Positions 1 to 5,799 of a DNA stretch of 6,886 nt are shown here, one piece after another. The position numbers and the translations under genes were made by a program. The notes below the pieces were generated by a model. The model saw only the letters and a program-made list of their open reading frames with translations, searched no databases and was not told where the DNA came from. The stretch spans positions 1-6,886 of the forward strand of contig JBAQUF010000023.1 of the NCBI GenBank assembly GCA_049297375.1, in the 5' to 3' direction. How positions within the stretch are numbered: position 1 is the stretch's first letter; every line of letters starts with the position of its first letter. The DNA is from JAAZNV01 sp049297375 (GTDB lineage Bacteria > Patescibacteriota > WWE3 > UBA101185 > UBA10185).

Positions 1-553
1 CAGATGGAGATTTTAAAATCATTCCAGGATGAACATGAACTTGAGGATTAGTAACTAATCTTTTCCTTTGAGCAAAATCGATGAAAGATGGCATAACAAG
101 ATGAATTAGAAGGAATGATGTAATAAATGCTGGAAGGAGACTAATATACAGGGAGTTTACTATGGAAGTAAATGGGATAGAAGATATATTTATAATATTA
201 AATACAGAAGCAAACAAAAAGACATTGCAGAAAGAAACACATGTCCATACAATCTCCTCATAAAATCTAATATAATACTTGTTCATCATTACAAGCAAAA
301 GACCAAATAAGCTAATTGCAAGGGATATAAGTGGTAATAAAAAAAGTGTGTGTTTAGGAGCAAGTTGTGTATCACCCCAAAGCTTGGTGTACCAAAAAGG
401 TATATCTTCACTTAGAAACTTATATCTTAGTAAAATATAAAAGAAAGTAATAAAGGGTACAGAAGCTGTTAAAAGAAATCTTGATAAGGTTCTGTCTTTT
501 AATTTACCAAGTATGTTTTCTGTTGTTTTTAATATTCTTTTATCTAACCTCAT
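1..553 (-). CDS. Multi-pass membrane protein, probable N-terminal part of a WecA/MraY-type polyprenyl-phosphate sugar-1-phosphate transferase (partial)
   Basis: An open frame starts at ATG 553 and runs off the left edge after 184 residues with no stop. Four hydrophobic stretches are visible at about residues 25-42, 69-90, 100-121 and 133-153. Between the first two is an IPFWYTKLWGDTQLAPKH segment that recalls a membrane module I associate with CPR proteins. At residues 161-184 the text KRLVTNP..HVHPGMILKSPS resembles the first cytoplasmic loop of the MraY/WecA family (asp/asn-Pro, HP, then Pro-x-Arg-Gly-Gly), so the catalytic domain would lie beyond the edge. Such enzymes attach HexNAc-1-phosphate to undecaprenyl phosphate. 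The gene starts 10 bases after the GT2 stop, and its GAGGT ribosome binding site (566-570) overlaps that stop, so the two are surely cotranscribed. The reading frame is certain; the family call is inference because the catalytic Asp residues are out of view. Confidence 0.7.
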   Translation of the reverse strand, partial: MRLDKRILKTTENILGKLKDRTLSRFLLTASVPFITFFYILLRYKFLSEDIPFWYTKLWGDTQLAPKHTLFLLPLISLAISLFGLLLVMMNKYYIRFYEEIVWTCVSFCNVFLFASVFNIINISSIPFTSIVNSLYISLLPAFITSFLLIHLVMPSFIDFAQRKRLVTNPQVHVHPGMILKSPS

Positions 554-563
554 TTGCTTTCAA

Positions 564-2108
564 CTACCTCACTTTTTCAGTGTGATACAAGTTTTTAAAC
601 CTTTTTCCAAGAAGCATCATGGTCTGAGCTTGAACCCAAGGTAGAAAAGAATATGTTAACAAGTTCAACATTATCAAAGGACCTTCAAAGTACGTAAGTA
701 GTTTTCTAACTCTTGACCATTCTTTTGGAGGGGGTACTGCAAACTTTTTTCTAAAGAAGGATCCTGGAATCATAAATACCAATGTCAATGTAAGGATAAC
801 ACTCATAATATCCGGTAAGCTGTACGCAAAACTAGATTGTTTAACAAGAGGGTTTACCATAGTAACAATCCCAAATCCAAATGTTATTAAAAATACCGCA
901 TTTACAAGAAGGACTCTTTCTTTTAGGTGTCTTATCACCCATCCAATTTTCTTTGAAAACTTTATCTTCTTACTCTTCATAAATCCCTTCACAGAAAGAG
1001 GGAAGTCTACTACTCCCCATCCCCACCTTAAAAGCTGTTTGTATAAACTCTTGTGGGAATCAAGATAGTTTTTTCCTTCTACAGCATCTGCAGAGTATGG
1101 GATAAAGTATGGAACCCCTTCAAAATCACCGTCTCTTGCAAAAAAAGCTCTCCAGTAAAAGATAGTATCGTCTGCCCCCAAAGACACATCAAAATACCCA
1201 GCATCAATTAATGTTTGAAGTGATGTTGAAAATGCAGAGAAAGTCTTTCTCACCTTTCCCTTTGATACTGCCCAATCAGATAAAACTCCTAACGTTACAC
1301 CATTTGCTTCTAACCTCATCATAAGCGGAACTCTCCATAAATTATTATCAAAAAGAGGAACTGCCGATGAATAAAAATGGTTGTCTCTTTTATCTGTTGT
1401 TAAGTATGCATGAGTAAACCTAGCAATATATTGTTTATTTAATACATGATCTGAATCAAGATTACTAAACGTGTAGCTTCTAATATTTTCTCCAAGGTTT
1501 TTTAATTCTTCCACAGCATGGGATGATCCCCAAGCTCTGTTAGCACCACCATCACCAATTGCCTCTCCTGGAATACCAGCAGGATGTATAAAAAACATTA
1601 CTTTATACAAATCCTTTTCTCTTTCTCCAATTATCTTTCTTATTCTTTCAACAACTTCAGTTGAATATTTTTCTTCTACAGTAAACACAAGAATCATCTG
1701 CTTTGAAGGAAATGTTTGATTAAGAATACTTTCTATGCAATCTCTGAGAACTTGCTCTGGTTCATTAACAACTGGAATCATTATCATGTGTCTAATATCA
1801 GATAAACTTGGGGGTAATGTTTTCTCATCTGGAAGGGATGAAAAATTAAGTTTTCTGCACTCAAGATACCAGTCCTGGGCCATTTCTTCTTCATATGCTC
1901 TGTATCCTTTAAATAATCCAAGGGAGTGTCTCAATGCAAGATATGACCAATATACTGTCAAAAACGTTAAAAGATACACCATGGCCGGGGGGTAAAGAAG
2001 GCCCATCCATATAGGAGACGTGAGAAAACTCCAAGTCAATACACCTAAGAGTACCTCAAGGGATCTGTGCACGAATCTATCATTTTTTTCTACAAATGAG
2101 CTCATCAT
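564..2108 (-). CDS. Processive-type family 2 membrane glycosyltransferase (cellulose synthase-like)
   Basis: This 514-residue integral membrane protein probably transfers sugar from a nucleotide donor to a growing glycan at the inner membrane face. Two N-terminal helices lie at about 15-32 and 36-58. The GT-A domain follows: IPVVNEPEQ (111-119), the metal-binding DSD at 218-220, GADD at 311-314 (equivalent to the TED/ED catalytic-base motif) and QLLRW at 358-362 (QxxRW). Three more hydrophobic segments follow at about 398-418, 429-450 and 472-495. DxD plus ED plus QxxRW is typical of processive GT2 enzymes such as cellulose, hyaluronan and chitin synthases, but the substrate cannot be read from sequence. 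The first ATG (2108) overlaps the tatD stop as ATGA, and a second ATG follows at once at 2105. There is no clear ribosome binding site, so translation is probably coupled to tatD. The downstream transferase-like gene suggests an exopolysaccharide or cell-surface glycan role. Confidence 0.9.
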   Translation of the reverse strand: MMSSFVEKNDRFVHRSLEVLLGVLTWSFLTSPIWMGLLYPPAMVYLLTFLTVYWSYLALRHSLGLFKGYRAYEEEMAQDWYLECRKLNFSSLPDEKTLPPSLSDIRHMIMIPVVNEPEQVLRDCIESILNQTFPSKQMILVFTVEEKYSTEVVERIRKIIGEREKDLYKVMFFIHPAGIPGEAIGDGGANRAWGSSHAVEELKNLGENIRSYTFSNLDSDHVLNKQYIARFTHAYLTTDKRDNHFYSSAVPLFDNNLWRVPLMMRLEANGVTLGVLSDWAVSKGKVRKTFSAFSTSLQTLIDAGYFDVSLGADDTIFYWRAFFARDGDFEGVPYFIPYSADAVEGKNYLDSHKSLYKQLLRWGWGVVDFPLSVKGFMKSKKIKFSKKIGWVIRHLKERVLLVNAVFLITFGFGIVTMVNPLVKQSSFAYSLPDIMSVILTLTLVFMIPGSFFRKKFAVPPPKEWSRVRKLLTYFEGPLIMLNLLTYSFLPWVQAQTMMLLGKRFKNLYHTEKVR

Positions 2109-2881
2109 ATATTAAAAAGTTTACAGGTATTCTCATAAGAACTCTTGGAAACTTCTTCAAAGGTTTTTTGTTTTACCTGTGCGACTTTCTCAGCAACAAT
2201 TCTAACATATTTTGGATAACTTTTCTCACCCCTAAAGCTTTGAGGAGGAAGGTATGGAGAATCAGTTTCTACTAAGAATCTATTCATCGGGACATTTTTT
2301 ACTACCTCAAGAAGGTATTCTTTCTTTGGGTAAGTTACTAGGTTAGTAAAAGAAATACAAAAACCTAAATCCAATACTTTTTTAGCAAATTCCCAATTTG
2401 AGTTAAAGCAGTGTACTACCCCTCTTAAACCAAGATCACAGTGTTTTTCAAATAGTTCTAAAACTATATTATCTCCATTCCTATTGTGAACAATTAACGG
2501 AAGGCTATTTTCTTTAGCAAATTTTATTTGCATTTCAAACAACTCTGTTTGATCTTCTATACTTCTTCCATTTTCCCAATTAGATATATCTATTCCACAT
2601 TCACCAACAGCAATTATCTTCTCTGATCTTTTTAAATCTTTTTTAAGAGAATTCTCTAGTTCTTTTAACCCTGTTTTTTTATCCTCATGAGGATATATTC
2701 CAATGGAACAGTAAACATTACTTATCTTTTCTGCTGTTTGTATTGCAATTAAGTTTTCTTTTATAGATGTTCCAATGGTAATAAATTTATCTACGCCTTC
2801 TTCTTTTGCCTCAGAAAGTATTTGTTCTAAAGGAATTTCATAGTTTTTATGTATTAAGTGGCAATGAGAATCAATAAGCAT
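2105..2881 (-). CDS. tatD: TatD-family metal-dependent hydrolase / deoxyribonuclease
   Basis: This is a 258-residue cytoplasmic TIM-barrel hydrolase of usual family length. All expected metal and catalytic residues are visible: H6 and H8 in DSHCH, E94 in VGECGID, H132 in IVHNRN, H157 in GVVHCF and D207 in VETDSPYL. One small departure is GIYPHE at 61-66, where most members have GxHPH, so the first His is Tyr63. TatD proteins act as 3'-5' exonucleases on DNA and RNA and have been linked to DNA repair and quality control; members also include D-aminoacyl-tRNA deacylase-like and uncharacterised enzymes, so the exact substrate is open. The ATG at 2881 has no ribosome binding site, but a GATAAT hexamer lies 10 bases upstream, suggesting a leaderless message. 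The TGA stop overlaps the glycosyltransferase start, giving translational coupling to an apparently unrelated envelope gene. Confidence 0.95.
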   Translation of the reverse strand: MLIDSHCHLIHKNYEIPLEQILSEAKEEGVDKFITIGTSIKENLIAIQTAEKISNVYCSIGIYPHEDKKTGLKELENSLKKDLKRSEKIIAVGECGIDISNWENGRSIEDQTELFEMQIKFAKENSLPLIVHNRNGDNIVLELFEKHCDLGLRGVVHCFNSNWEFAKKVLDLGFCISFTNLVTYPKKEYLLEVVKNVPMNRFLVETDSPYLPPQSFRGEKSYPKYVRIVAEKVAQVKQKTFEEVSKSSYENTCKLFNI

Positions 2882-2891
2882 AGTGATAAAG

Positions 2892-2897
2892 ATTATC
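2892..2897 (-). promoter_or_regulatory. Possible -10 element for tatD (GATAAT), leaderless type
   Basis: GATAAT matches the TATAAT consensus at five of six positions and ends 10 bases before the tatD ATG. A terminator lies just upstream, so tatD needs its own promoter or read-through. I see no good -35: the position 17 bases upstream is TTTCTT, inside the terminator T-tract. The call rests on position and on the similar arrangement before ftsH and the ftsB-like gene. Confidence 0.35.
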
Positions 2898-2910
2898 TTA
2901 GAAAAGAGGA

Positions 2911-2945
2911 TAAAAAGAAAGACCCCAAGAGTAAACGTGGGGTCT
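2911..2945 (-). terminator. Rho-independent terminator of the 120-residue orphan gene
   Basis: A perfect 8-bp stem (AGACCCCA at 2938-2945 paired with TGGGGTCT at 2920-2927, read on the minus strand) encloses a 10-base loop. It is followed by the T-rich tract TTCTTTTTA. It begins 11 bases after the TGA of the upstream gene and ends about 30 bases before the tatD ATG. There is no T-run on the plus strand, so it acts in one direction only. Confidence 0.85.
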
Positions 2946-2956
2946 AAAACTTCAAT

Positions 2957-3319
2957 TCAAGCAGCTACCTTGATCACTACCCTACCTTTTTCAATTACAT
3001 TACCATTTGGTCTAAATAATCTTAAAACCAAACGGTTATCTCCTTCTTTAAGAGATATTGGTTTACCAGATATTGTAGAGCATCCGTTAACAAGGGTCTT
3101 CATACGACCAAAACCAAAAAGAAGCATAAAGGTACAGGCAATACCTCCAAAAATGGATGGTTTTCTCACAACCAATTCAAGGGTATTACCTTCTCCAACA
3201 CGAACCTTACCAAAATCAAATACAGCTTCTTTTTTTCCTGTAACTTGCTTATGAGTCCTTGTTGAAATTTGCTTTCTCCATGGGTGGAACCCGTATCTAA
3301 TAGCACAAATTCTAAACAT
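2957..3319 (-). CDS. Hypothetical 120-residue basic protein with a central hydrophobic segment
   Basis: I do not recognise this protein. Residues 1-30 are strongly basic (MFRICAIRYGFHPWRKQ...). A probable beta-rich part covers about 31-54, then a 16-residue Gly/Phe-rich hydrophobic stretch at 56-71, which is short for a membrane helix, and a second beta-like part at 86-119 (GDNRLVLRLF, RVVIKVA). Three Cys (5, 62, 80) are scattered. The start is well supported: ATG at 3319 has AAGGAG at 3326-3331, 6 bases upstream. The gene is an independent unit with a perfect consensus promoter about 30 bases before ATG and a terminator 11 bases after the stop, which implies strong, separate expression. Overlapping frames on both strands lack these signals. 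The function is unknown; a small structural, nucleic-acid-binding or membrane-associated protein would all fit. Confidence 0.85.
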   Translation of the reverse strand: MFRICAIRYGFHPWRKQISTRTHKQVTGKKEAVFDFGKVRVGEGNTLELVVRKPSIFGGIACTFMLLFGFGRMKTLVNGCSTISGKPISLKEGDNRLVLRLFRPNGNVIEKGRVVIKVAA

Positions 3320-3349
3320 GATCCTCTCCTTTTTAAAATGTTAACCATG

Positions 3350-3378
3350 ATTATAGTAAATAAAGATTGGTATGTCAA
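3350..3378 (-). promoter_or_regulatory. Perfect consensus sigma-70 promoter for the 120-residue gene
   Basis: Read on the minus strand, TTGACA (3373-3378) is followed by a 17-base spacer and TATAAT (3350-3355), a match at all twelve positions with optimal spacing. The start of transcription is expected near 3343, giving a leader of about 24 bases that contains the AAGGAG site. A second copy, TTGACT at 3385-3390, lies 12 bases upstream of TTGACA as a direct repeat (TTGACtTA / TTGACaTA); it could be chance or a regulator site. Confidence 0.88.
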
Positions 3379-3406
3379 ACTATAAGTCAACAATAGAGTA
3401 GTGCAG

Positions 3407-3440
3407 GAAAAGAAAAACCCCTTTATGGAGAAGGGGTTTC
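3407..3440 (-). terminator. Rho-independent terminator overlapping the end of the 83-residue gene
   Basis: Minus-strand AAACCCCTT (3431-3439) pairs with AAGGGGTTT (3415-3423) in a perfect 9-bp stem with a 7-base loop, and continues into TTCTTTTCC. The 5' arm encodes the last residues of the upstream protein and the TAA stop (3423-3425) spans the loop and the first base of the 3' arm. It probably ends transcripts from ftsH and the 83-residue gene. Confidence 0.88.
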
Positions 3441-3674
3441 TGGTAAAAAGTAGAGAAAGGCAGGGTCAGTCCAGTTTAACGTGGTTCTGAAATCAAGCGC
3501 ATTTTTATCACCACTTATGTACTCAATCACCCTGTATCTCACATTTATAATTGGTTCTATAGCTACAACCTCAATCAGAGCAGTAACTACATTGTTACTA
3601 AGAACCAACTTGTCTCCGACATGAACGTGCTTAAGATTAGTCTTCCCAACACAAGGTCCAAGATCTGCACTCAT
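3423..3674 (-). CDS. Hypothetical 83-residue protein downstream of ftsH
   Basis: I do not recognise this protein. It reads MSADLGPCVGK..., then alternating hydrophobic stretches suggesting a small beta-barrel (HVGDKLVLSNNVVTALIEVVAIE at about 18-40, VRYRVIEYIS at 45-54), and ends in an aromatic and Pro-rich tail (PAFLYFLPETPSP). There is no signal peptide or membrane helix. The frame can be extended to a TTG at 3704, overlapping the end of ftsH by 8 bases, but I choose ATG 3674 because AAGGAG lies 6 bases before it at 3681-3686. With that start the gap to the ftsH stop is 22 bases, so it is probably cotranscribed with ftsH and translated independently. The stop codon lies in the terminator hairpin. 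A link to FtsH function is possible from position only. Confidence 0.8.
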   Translation of the reverse strand: MSADLGPCVGKTNLKHVHVGDKLVLSNNVVTALIEVVAIEPIINVRYRVIEYISGDKNALDFRTTLNWTDPAFLYFLPETPSP

Positions 3675-3680
3675 TTCTCT

Positions 3681-3686
3681 CTCCTT
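3681..3686 (-). promoter_or_regulatory. Ribosome binding site AAGGAG deciding the start at 3674
   Basis: AAGGAG with 6 bases to ATG 3674 is a textbook Shine-Dalgarno site. The alternative upstream TTG (3704) has none and would sit within the ftsH coding end. Confidence 0.85.
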
Positions 3687-3696
3687 TTCTGGTGTC

Positions 3697-5571
3697 TTAG
3701 CCAATTAACTCTTTAAACTCATCCCCGTCAATAGTTTCTTTTTCAAGAAGTTTGGTATAAACCTTATCTAAAACATCTCTCTTTTCAGTTAGTATCCTTT
3801 TAGCATCCTGATAACAAGAATCTATTATCTTTTCTATCTCAGAATCAATCTTTGCAGACATTTCATTGCTAATAGGAGACGACTCTCCAAATTCTTTTGC
3901 AAGCCATGCAAATTCACTCTTCGATTCATAATTAATAGGTCCTAAAGAACTCATTCCATACTCAGTAACCATTTTTCTTGCTAATTCCGTAGCTCTTTTA
4001 ATATCATTTGACGCTCCAGCTGTAAATTCATTAAATACAATTTCTTCTGCAGCTCTTCCACCAAGCATTGTTGTTATTAAAGATGTAATTCTTGTCTGAG
4101 TAAGCTGATACCTATCTCTTTCTGGGGGAACGTCTGTATGTCCAAGTGTTTGACCCCTTGCAACAATAGATACTCTTTGAACTGGATCTGATTCTTTAAC
4201 ACTTGCAGCAACAAGAGCATGGCCTGATTCATGATATGCAGTCATTTTCTTTTCCTCATCCGTTTGAAGCGTTCTTCTTTCTGATCCAATTGTTACTTTT
4301 AATGAAGCTTCTTCTAAATCCTTTTCTGTAACTTTATCTCTATTTTCTCTAGCAGTAAGGATAGCTGCTTCATTTAACATATTTTCTAAATCTGCCCCAC
4401 TAAAACCAACTGTTTTTCTTGCTAATTTTTCAGTACTTACACCTTCATCAATAGGTTTTCCATTCATATGAATTTTAATTATTTCTTCTCTATCTTTTAA
4501 ATCAGGAAGAGGAATTGAAATTGTTCTATCAAATCTTCCTGGTCTAATAAGAGCAGGATCAAGCATATCTGGTCTATTAGTAGCAGCAAGGACAATAACA
4601 TTTGTTCTAACATCAAAACCATCCATTTCTATTAATATTTGATTTAGTGTTTGTTCTCTTTCATCATGTCCTCCTCCTATTCCCATTCCCCTTTGTCTTC
4701 CAATAGCATCTACTTCATCAATAAATATTAAGCTCGGTTGTTTTTCTCTTGCCATATTAAATAAATCCCTTACACGAGAAGATCCAACTCCAACTAACAT
4801 TTCCATAAATTCGCTCCCTGCAACACTAAAGAATGGAACCCCTGCTTCTCCAGCAATGGCTCTAGCAAGAAGAGTTTTACCAACTCCAGAAGGACCTACA
4901 AGCAAAACTCCCTTTGGAATTCTTGCTCCAAGTTTTCTATACTTTGCTGGATATTTAAGAAAATCAACAATCTCCATCATTTCTCTTTTAGCTTCTTCAC
5001 ATCCTGCAACATCTTTAAATGTTACCTTTTGTTGTCCCTTGGTAAACATTTTAGCTCTGGATTTTCCAAAAGACATAATTTCTCCACTTTGCCCCTTCAT
5101 TTGTTTTAAAAAGAAGAAAAGAATAGCAATTGGAAATACAAACATTAGAAGAGGAGATAATATATCCCCCCAACCTGCTTTGTGTGTTACTTCTAATTTT
5201 CCTGCAATTTTTGATCTATCTATATTATTGTTGCTAAGTATTTGATCAAGACTTATGTCACTTTCTTTCTTTGCGTATACTTTTGTTCCATCTCTTTGAA
5301 GAATATCTATTCTATCTCCATTTATTGTAATATCTTGGATCTTTTCTTCGTTTATCTTTTTAACTAAATCACTGATGGGAATTTCCTGTTGAAAAGAAGC
5401 ACTACCAAGTGAACTAATTAAATATATTCCTAAACCTAACAATAATAGGAAAGTGGTACTTCCAAAGAAACTTTGCTTTCTAACTTGAATTATTACTTTC
5501 TTTGGCAGCTTTTTAGGTAGTTCAAACTTTATTTCTTGTTTTTTATTGCTTTTAGCTTTCTGTTGAGCCAT
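3697..5571 (-). CDS. ftsH: ATP-dependent zinc metalloprotease FtsH
   Basis: This 624-residue membrane AAA+ protease, of usual length, forms hexamers that extract and degrade membrane and soluble proteins. In order: a basic N-tail, membrane helix 1 at about 38-55, an extracytoplasmic domain at 57-135, helix 2 at about 136-155, the AAA+ domain and the M41 protease domain. Walker A is GPSGVGKT (226-233, usually GPPGTGKT), Walker B LIFIDE (281-286), and the second region of homology is at 327-349 with candidate Arg fingers R343 and R346. Zinc ligands are H447 and H451 in HESGH, with E448 as catalytic base and D523 in SNDIKRAT as third ligand. The pore loop reads MLVGVG (258-263), with Leu259 where E. 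coli has the substrate-gripping Phe. ATG 5571 has no ribosome binding site; TATACT lies 9 bases upstream, consistent with a leaderless message. The end is 22 bases before the next ATG. Confidence 0.98.
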   Translation of the reverse strand: MAQQKAKSNKKQEIKFELPKKLPKKVIIQVRKQSFFGSTTFLLLLGLGIYLISSLGSASFQQEIPISDLVKKINEEKIQDITINGDRIDILQRDGTKVYAKKESDISLDQILSNNNIDRSKIAGKLEVTHKAGWGDILSPLLMFVFPIAILFFFLKQMKGQSGEIMSFGKSRAKMFTKGQQKVTFKDVAGCEEAKREMMEIVDFLKYPAKYRKLGARIPKGVLLVGPSGVGKTLLARAIAGEAGVPFFSVAGSEFMEMLVGVGSSRVRDLFNMAREKQPSLIFIDEVDAIGRQRGMGIGGGHDEREQTLNQILIEMDGFDVRTNVIVLAATNRPDMLDPALIRPGRFDRTISIPLPDLKDREEIIKIHMNGKPIDEGVSTEKLARKTVGFSGADLENMLNEAAILTARENRDKVTEKDLEEASLKVTIGSERRTLQTDEEKKMTAYHESGHALVAASVKESDPVQRVSIVARGQTLGHTDVPPERDRYQLTQTRITSLITTMLGGRAAEEIVFNEFTAGASNDIKRATELARKMVTEYGMSSLGPINYESKSEFAWLAKEFGESSPISNEMSAKIDSEIEKIIDSCYQDAKRILTEKRDVLDKVYTKLLEKETIDGDEFKELIG

Positions 5572-5580
5572 AGCTTAAAG

Positions 5581-5586
5581 AGTATA
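5581..5586 (-). promoter_or_regulatory. Possible -10 element for ftsH (TATACT), leaderless type
   Basis: TATACT (five of six consensus bases) ends 9 bases before the ftsH ATG, so transcription would begin within a few bases of the start codon. The -35 position (ATGAAG at 17 bases) is poor. Alternatively ftsH is read through from the tRNA promoter, as no terminator separates them. Confidence 0.45.
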
Positions 5587-5616
5587 CATCAAATAAAGGA
5601 AAACTTCATGCTTGTT

Positions 5617-5691
5617 TGGTGCCAACGGGTGGAGTTGGACCACCGACCTAGCGCTTATGAAACGCCCGCTCTACCGCTGAGCTACGTTGGC
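5617..5691 (-). tRNA. tRNA-Met(CAU), probably elongator
   Basis: The 75-base cloverleaf includes an encoded CCA (5617-5619). The acceptor stem GCCAACG/CGTTGGC pairs at all seven positions with discriminator A73. The D arm is GCTC-AGCGGTA-GAGC with G18G19; the anticodon arm is GGCGT-TTCATAA-GCGCT with anticodon CAU (T31-G39 and G27-T43 are wobbles); the variable loop is AGGTC; the T arm is GGTGG-TCCAACT-CCACC. The paired 1-72 end excludes an initiator. A CAU anticodon could also mean tRNA-Ile2 modified to lysidine; A-U pairs at 4-69 and 5-68, rather than the C-G pairs seen in E. coli tRNA-Ile2, favour Met. The T-loop has C where U55 is nearly universal. Confidence 0.93.
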
Positions 5692-5704
5692 AAAACGCAA
5701 GATG

Positions 5705-5713
5705 ATTATAACA
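5705..5713 (-). promoter_or_regulatory. Extended -10 promoter of the tRNA-Met gene
   Basis: TGTTATAAT is a perfect extended -10 (TGnTATAAT), with transcription expected near 5698, a few bases before the tRNA. A second perfect TATAAT lies just upstream at 5715-5720. No convincing -35 is seen, as is common for extended -10 promoters. It follows directly after the terminator of the upstream gene. Confidence 0.75.
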
Positions 5714-5734
5714 AATTATATTTACCAAGACACA

Positions 5735-5775
5735 GAATAAGAAAAGGCGGCTAATATTTATTATTTAACCGCCTT
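5735..5775 (-). terminator. Rho-independent terminator of the 139-residue gene
   Basis: Minus-strand AAGGCGG (5769-5775) pairs with CCGCCTT (5744-5750). After one mismatch, three A-T pairs continue inside an AT-rich loop. The stem is followed by TTCTTATTC. It lies about 25 bases after the stop codon. Confidence 0.8.
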
Positions 5776-5799
5776 AATCTGAAAACGACACTCAACACC

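Noticed and set aside
1735..1995. 86-residue open frame on the plus strand
   Set aside because: It lies wholly opposite the glycosyltransferase gene, has no ribosome binding site and shows no protein-like pattern.
3097..3120. Signal peptide or transmembrane helix in the 120-residue protein
   Set aside because: The hydrophobic stretch at residues 56-71 is only about 16 long and internal, so I describe it as hydrophobic but do not call a membrane helix.
2883..3254. 123-residue open frame on the plus strand
   Set aside because: It is antisense to the 120-residue gene, whose promoter, ribosome binding site and terminator all point the other way, and it begins across that terminator.
3166..3393. 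75-residue minus-strand frame overlapping the 120-residue gene
   Set aside because: It starts upstream of the consensus promoter and reads through the promoter, leader and ribosome binding site in another frame.
3675..3704. Ten-residue N-terminal extension of the 83-residue protein from TTG 3704
   Set aside because: The extension covers the AAGGAG site and overlaps the ftsH end; ATG 3674 with proper spacing explains the start better.
4856..5245. 129-residue open frame on the plus strand
   Set aside because: It is a shadow antisense to the Walker A and membrane regions of ftsH.
5536..5754. 72-residue open frame on the plus strand
   Set aside because: It runs antisense through the whole tRNA-Met gene and the ftsH start.
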